DNA of 64,000 bases from contig CAXQGL010000041.1 of assembly GCA_964223495.1 (NCBI GenBank), positions 10,788-74,787 on the forward strand, in the 5' to 3' direction. This DNA is from UBA8752 sp964223495 (GTDB lineage Bacteria; Bacteroidota; Bacteroidia; Flavobacteriales_D; Sanyastnellaceae). Of the stretch, positions 61,201-64,000 are shown in pieces. Position numbers and translations under genes: made by a program. A model generated the notes under the pieces. It worked only from the letters and a program-made list of their open reading frames with translations. It had not been told where the DNA came from and made no database searches. Position 1 is the stretch's first letter; each line of letters starts with the position of its first letter.

Positions 61201-62726
61201 GTCACCTCCAGGATCAACTCGCCTGCACCGCAGTAGACACAGCTTCCATCATCAATGGAGGCCGTCGGCGTGAAGTTCGTCGCATTGAAGTCGGTACAAC
61301 CGTAGCACGTAAAAGAGCAGAAACCACTGTCGAACACGGCATTCGAGCTGAAGTTGCAGGCCGTCGGGTCCGTGCAGCCGATGGGACAGTTCACGTCACC
61401 CAGTGTAATGCGGTCGGCACCACTGATTGCCTGGTCGCCGAATTCGGCGTCGTCGAGGGAACCCGTGTACACGGCCTGGCCATCGAACGTACTGAACGTG
61501 TAGGTCGCATTGTTCCAACCGTCCTGGAAGCTGTCGAACATCTCGAAGTTGTAGCAACCCTGCGGCAGGCAGACGGCGTGCAAACCGGCACCACCGAAGT
61601 CCACCACCGTATTCGTCTCCATGTTGCGGATGTTCCAGCTGATCTCTCCATCCCAGCTGCCTCCCCCCACTTCCAGGAAGAAGAAGTACTCCTCGTAGCA
61701 ACAGGTGCCATCATCGTAGATCGCACCCTCGTCGTAGTTGACCGCCCCCGACTCCGTGCAGCCATAGCAGCTGTAGTCACAATCATCGTTGGGAATCGTC
61801 GCCGACTGGTCATAGTTGCATGCCGTCGGATCCGTGCATCCCTGACAGGTCAGGTATTCACAGCTTCCATCGTTGAAGTTGGCGGAAGGGTCATAATTGC
61901 ATGCCCCCTCGGTCGTGCAGCCGACAATGAGGCATCCCGGGTCTCCTACATAGAAGAATTCCTGCAAGGTGCCTCCAGCCACACCGGGCCCACCCTCAAG
62001 GATGAGCTGACTGCCGAGGTAGACCTCCCAGGAGGCCTCGACGGCGAGGTTGTCGAATGACAACTCAAGCACATAGCAATCGTCGGTCAGACAGAGATCG
62101 AGGTCCGCAGATGCGCCATCGGAGAATTCAATGCTGCCGAGCTCCTGGCCTGCAAGATTGCCTACCGAAGCACCGCCGACATTGCCCTGAGCATCCACCC
62201 ATCCATTGGAGAAGGCATCGTACAGGCGCACCGTGACACAGGCGTCATAACAGCAGGAACCATCGTTGAACCCCGCTTCGGGATCATAGTTGCAGGCCGC
62301 ATCGTCCATGCAGCCGGGAATGCCGTCCAATTGGGTCAGTGAGAAGTTGAAAGCCGCAGCAGGCCCAACCGTCAATTCACCTGCACAAGTGCCTCCGCAG
62401 GCAAACGGCAGGTTCTCCACATTGACCTCGAAACTCAAGCCGCCATCCGCTCCATCATCGAGCAGAATGATGGTGTAGGTGTCCTCACCGTAGTCGGACA
62501 GGTCGATGGTGTACGTCTGGTTGAAACCATTGGTACTCCAGATCCCGCCTTCGCTGATGTTCACGATCTGGCCTTGCGTCAGGCTCGTCACGGCCACACC
62601 GTACTGGGTGGCGTAGAAATCGGAATAGAGGGTGATGGATTGGGCACGCACTCCCAAGGCAATGGTGATGGAGGCGAAAAGAAGACCGACCTGAAAAAAG
62701 GCGGTGCGAAGGTTGCGGAGCTTCAT
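58275..62726 (-). CDS. Second giant exported Cys-rich repeat protein with dockerin-like end
   Basis: A 1483-residue exported paralogue of the neighbouring giant protein. The signal peptide is LRTAFFQVGLLFASITIALG with cleavage near RAQ. Thirteen GC-bounded motifs were counted, for instance GCTTEGACNYDPSANFNDGS and GCTDFNATNFTPTASIDDGS. They alternate with beta modules such as MFDSFGDGWNGADYYLTDAA plus CYTMIVGGGDFDEEISWTLS, and with PPC-like domains (VWYVFNAQADQQMVLSTCG; IWYTFEGTGDLHTLSLCGSN). It ends CPTDLNQDGATTTADLLEFL then ISFGDPCLE, again dockerin-like. Both genes read in the same direction, 236 bp apart, with a hairpin between them. No enzyme motif was seen; adhesion or surface-layer roles are plausible only. 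Confidence 0.85.
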   Translation of the reverse strand: MKLRNLRTAFFQVGLLFASITIALGVRAQSITLYSDFYATQYGVAVTSLTQGQIVNISEGGIWSTNGFNQTYTIDLSDYGEDTYTIILLDDGADGGLSFEVNVENLPFACGGTCAGELTVGPAAAFNFSLTQLDGIPGCMDDAACNYDPEAGFNDGSCCYDACVTVRLYDAFSNGWVDAQGNVGGASVGNLAGQELGSIEFSDGASADLDLCLTDDCYVLELSFDNLAVEASWEVYLGSQLILEGGPGVAGGTLQEFFYVGDPGCLIVGCTTEGACNYDPSANFNDGSCEYLTCQGCTDPTACNYDQSATIPNDDCDYSCYGCTESGAVNYDEGAIYDDGTCCYEEYFFFLEVGGGSWDGEISWNIRNMETNTVVDFGGAGLHAVCLPQGCYNFEMFDSFQDGWNNATYTFSTFDGQAVYTGSLDDAEFGDQAISGADRITLGDVNCPIGCTDPTACNFSSNAVFDSGFCSFTCYGCTDFNATNFTPTASIDDGSCVYCGAGELILEVTMTDAFGDGWNGGVYYISDLNGNIEATGDLDNADDGDGLTSGVDLVCLQPGCYLFDITPGDDSDDIGWYLEDVVGNFYGTGVDEVSSFGIDFGETGSCTFLGCTDPFCLNYNPSATEDDGTCECPPTNNYAYSAQAVQCGAQIAGTLTYAIDGEGIVGTTCSGQEINAAGVWYVFNAQADQQMVLSTCGTDAFNPAGNPLFDSQVFVFKAVDGDLDNLECLGGNDDGCSEGFMSEVAFNVEQGEDYYIHVTRFSEYTSGDEFLLSVECVDCSSGAPINDDCANALELENGVPHVGSVCCSSPDNVDVSFLAGFQTSYGVWYQFNSLDYETFFFDLLNLSAANIGLAIFDVGTCGDLEAQVGCLVSEQCAGEISQFTVLQPNTDYLFYVFTTDPEDCGQYQFLTTGVYLGCMDPVAPNYDATATMDDGGCDYAGVVPANNTCGTAITIDCNSTATGSTGGATNLGAPNLINGCDPVPGPGIWYTFEGTGDLHTLSLCGSNIDSKLNLYVSDQVCAGGIPALFECVLTVEDGIYASEESDFINCGFFDQDDAWVQFISEPGRFYYAYVSAEDADGDPVTDDNGTVEVGFSCAPAVEGCTNDVACNFNPDANIEDGSCDFLSCACPVDATDGIALKLDMFDSFGDGWNGADYYLTDAAGDTLIIGNLDSADYILDVDNFLGGDEGFDTFCLVEGCYTMIVGGGDFDEEISWTLSGLDGEIVSGTIGSVNFSLGGVLCGCIDSGACNYEPEATADNGSCDYESCAGCTDAAACNYDETATISTDDCCYDSCIRLQMTDDFGDGWNGAQYSLYSVDGLLLAQGGLPSVGFTVTPEGTSGTDNFCLADGCYYLEVSSGVIPVEVGWTLLGASSGITSGGAPAGPVYFEVGESDCISGCTVPVACNYDPNANITVLEDCVFAGCGGCKYDIAENYNPNAIQDDGSCEFILQSPCPTDLNQDGATTTADLLEFLISFGDPCLE
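58388..62312 (-). repeat. Array of 13 GCTD...DDGSC coding repeats
   Basis: Thirteen copies of the same Cys-bounded motif as in the neighbouring giant gene. Some pairs are directly adjacent with no beta module between them, for example near 61735-61930, which suggests stepwise duplication. Confidence 0.8.
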
Positions 62727-62762
62727 GGTTCCAGCGGGGTTGCTAATTCGGTTGGGTCCGAG

Positions 62763-62770
62763 GCAAGATA
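62763..62770 (-). promoter_or_regulatory. Candidate -10 element of the second giant repeat gene
   Basis: Minus-strand TATCTTGC, 36 nt before the ATG at 62726, similar in form to the element before the first giant gene. Confidence 0.35.
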
Positions 62771-62934
62771 GTTTGGTCGCTACTTTACATCGAGACTTGA
62801 AGGGAAAGATACGGCGGAAAATCGCCTCAAACCAAATTTCTCCTTAAATCTAATCGACCACCAAATTGACTTGATAATCGACGAGAGTGTTTTTAAAACC
62901 GCTCAATTTGTATTCGTGCCAACCCTCAACCCAC

Positions 62935-63429
62935 TCAGGACCACATCTCTGCGTGCCAGCTTTCGTCGAAGGTCTTGACCAAAAAACCGCGGGCACCACG
63001 CGCCTCCTCCACGGACCCCGACAAGGGATCCAGCACCTCGGTAACGCCGGTCACGACCCCCGCCTTCCGCAAGGCCCAGAACTCCGAAGTGCGCGTGGCG
63101 CGCCATGCCTGCTCTCCAGGCTTCCTCCACATCACCTGGTGCCGATCAAACCAGTCTATCCCATGCTGCGCCCCATGCGCCCGCACGAACCCGACCAACT
63201 TGTCGATGCTGCACCCCGTCGCCCCGGCCTGCGCCTCATCCAGGCCCACCACCAGCACACGGTCATACTCCAGAGACGCAGCCGCTGCCAACGATGCCCC
63301 ATGGGCCGACCACTGCTCCAGAAAGCCCCGAAGTTCAGAGGCCAACGCGGACTGCTCAGCCTCGGTCAGCGACCGATCCGCCACATGAACCCAAAGCCGG
63401 GCCCGACCCGGCAATTCATCAAAAGTCAT
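62935..63429 (-). CDS. Conserved hypothetical protein (Bacteroidota family)
   Basis: A 164-residue cytoplasmic protein with no signal or membrane segment. It begins MTFDELPGRARLWVHVADRS and contains FLEQWSAHGASLAAAASLEY, VLVVGLDEAQAGATGCSIDK and DWFDRHQVMWRK. I recall a Bacteroidota family of about 150 residues with the WTAHG and ASGCSIDK patterns that is often mislabelled as an ABC transporter ATPase. No Walker motif is present here. The function is unknown. It is 27 bp downstream of the minus-strand gene at the window edge. Confidence 0.72.
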   Translation of the reverse strand: MTFDELPGRARLWVHVADRSLTEAEQSALASELRGFLEQWSAHGASLAAAASLEYDRVLVVGLDEAQAGATGCSIDKLVGFVRAHGAQHGIDWFDRHQVMWRKPGEQAWRATRTSEFWALRKAGVVTGVTEVLDPLSGSVEEARGARGFLVKTFDESWHAEMWS

Positions 63430-63456
63430 GCTCCGAAAATAGCGGGCTTCTTCGGC

Positions 63457-63996
63457 TCAAACAGGCTTCCCCCCTTCCAATGCGCGCTCCCGAAGCCAAG
63501 GCAACAACACCAGCATCAATGATGGCAATGGCGACTGCAGGAACCCAAGGACTTCCCGGGCCACATTGTAGCCGTGCTCCTCCGGCCCTCCCCGGCCATC
63601 CAGGAGATAGAATGTCAGGACCACCAATCCCGAAGCGGCATAGATGACGAAGAGCAATTTCCAACGCTCCCCCACACCAGCTGTCCTCAGGAACAAAGCG
63701 TCAAACAGGAAGAACCCCCCCACGATCAGGACCATCAATACCCACTTGGCGCGCACCATCTGCTCCCGATCCCATCTGTGGAAGACGTCGAACGTGTCCC
63801 GGCTGACATAGAAGTTGTTCCTGCTTTTGGGTGCGGCCCGGTTCCACCAATCCCGTCTCGCCTCATAGATGCACTCAGGGTCCCACTCGCACTCCTCGTA
63901 CTTGTAGGTGTAGAAGTCCGAATAGAAGTCGCCCACGGCCATGTAGTGGTTGAGTTTGATCTTGACGTCTTCCTGCACATAGCCAAAAACCACCAT
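63457..63996 (-). CDS. Membrane protein of unknown function, possibly 5'-truncated
   Basis: A protein of at least 179 residues. The first 85 residues are polar and rich in aromatic and acidic residues (YSDFYTYKYEECEWDPECIY). Two or three hydrophobic helices follow (KWVLMVLIVGGFFLFDALFL, WKLLFVIYAASGLVVLTFYL and a shorter one near PSLMLVLLPWL). The ATG at 63996 is four bases from the window edge and the frame stays open beyond it, so the true start may lie outside. No family was recognised. Confidence 0.6.
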   Translation of the reverse strand: MVVFGYVQEDVKIKLNHYMAVGDFYSDFYTYKYEECEWDPECIYEARRDWWNRAAPKSRNNFYVSRDTFDVFHRWDREQMVRAKWVLMVLIVGGFFLFDALFLRTAGVGERWKLLFVIYAASGLVVLTFYLLDGRGGPEEHGYNVAREVLGFLQSPLPSLMLVLLPWLRERALEGGKPV

Positions 63997-64000
63997 GCCG

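Noticed and set aside
52870..62312. Possible CRISPR or DNA-level tandem repeats
   Set aside because: The recurring sequence is protein-coding, diverged between copies and irregularly spaced. No uniform spacers are present.
62887..63522. 211-residue plus-strand frame
   Set aside because: Antisense to the conserved hypothetical gene at 62935-63429, with Pro/Arg/His-rich shadow composition.

Overview
The window looks like a chromosome segment of a GC-rich, probably aquatic Bacteroidota, most likely a Flavobacteriales relative. Evidence: a complete type IX secretion/gliding core (porP/sprF-gldK-gldL-gldM-gldN), gldB and gldC beside nadE, a T9SS sorting tail on a secreted protein, a Bacteroidota-style dcw cluster with a PASTA-tailed FtsI and a very long FtsZ, and recurrent TAnnTTTG-type -10 elements. 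No tRNA, rRNA, CRISPR array, insertion sequence or phage gene was seen. The genus cannot be told from the sequence alone.

Layout. 1-6.3 kb: the end of an unidentified gene, then the T9SS operon, closed by a clear terminator. 6.3-14.4 kb: an ABC-F ATPase (+), then a minus-strand block of purL, a PASTA membrane protein, a secreted protein with a T9SS tail, and rluD. 14.5-16.7 kb: a DUF389 membrane protein and an M50-like membrane protein. 16.7-20.3 kb: a tightly overlapping minus-strand operon of a DUF4384-like secreted protein, a secreted caspase-family protease and a small envelope protein. 20.4-24.2 kb: dtd, a MazG-like gene and a large secreted beta-propeller protein, each start overlapping the previous stop. 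24.2-30.4 kb: a methyltransferase, nadE, a PorT-like barrel, gldB, gldC, engB and an alpha/beta hydrolase.

30.6-47.5 kb is the cell-wall and division (dcw) cluster in the order mraZ, rsmH, ftsL, ftsI, murE, mraY, murD, ftsW, murG, murC, ftsQ, ftsA, ftsZ, then a GatB/YqeY gene. Most junctions overlap by 1-4 bases. murF and ddl are absent. Three 10-bp-phased GTGGGA boxes and a TACTTTTG element precede mraZ, the expected arrangement for MraZ autoregulation.

47.5-52.7 kb holds a marR-yceI pair with a palindromic operator, then a minus-strand chain (short-chain dehydrogenase, M28 peptidase, nitroreductase, small membrane protein, outer-membrane protein). 52.7-62.7 kb is filled by two giant paralogous secreted proteins (1757 and 1483 residues) built from Cys-rich GCTD...DDGSC repeats and beta-sandwich modules. 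Both end in a single dockerin-like motif and not in the usual T9SS tail. The window closes with two small minus-strand genes, the last possibly cut by the edge.

The two parts most worth attention are the giant repeat proteins with their dockerin-like ends, which would be plausible clients of the secretion machinery encoded nearby, and the secreted caspase operon. Functions are inferred from recognisable sequence motifs; no database search was run.
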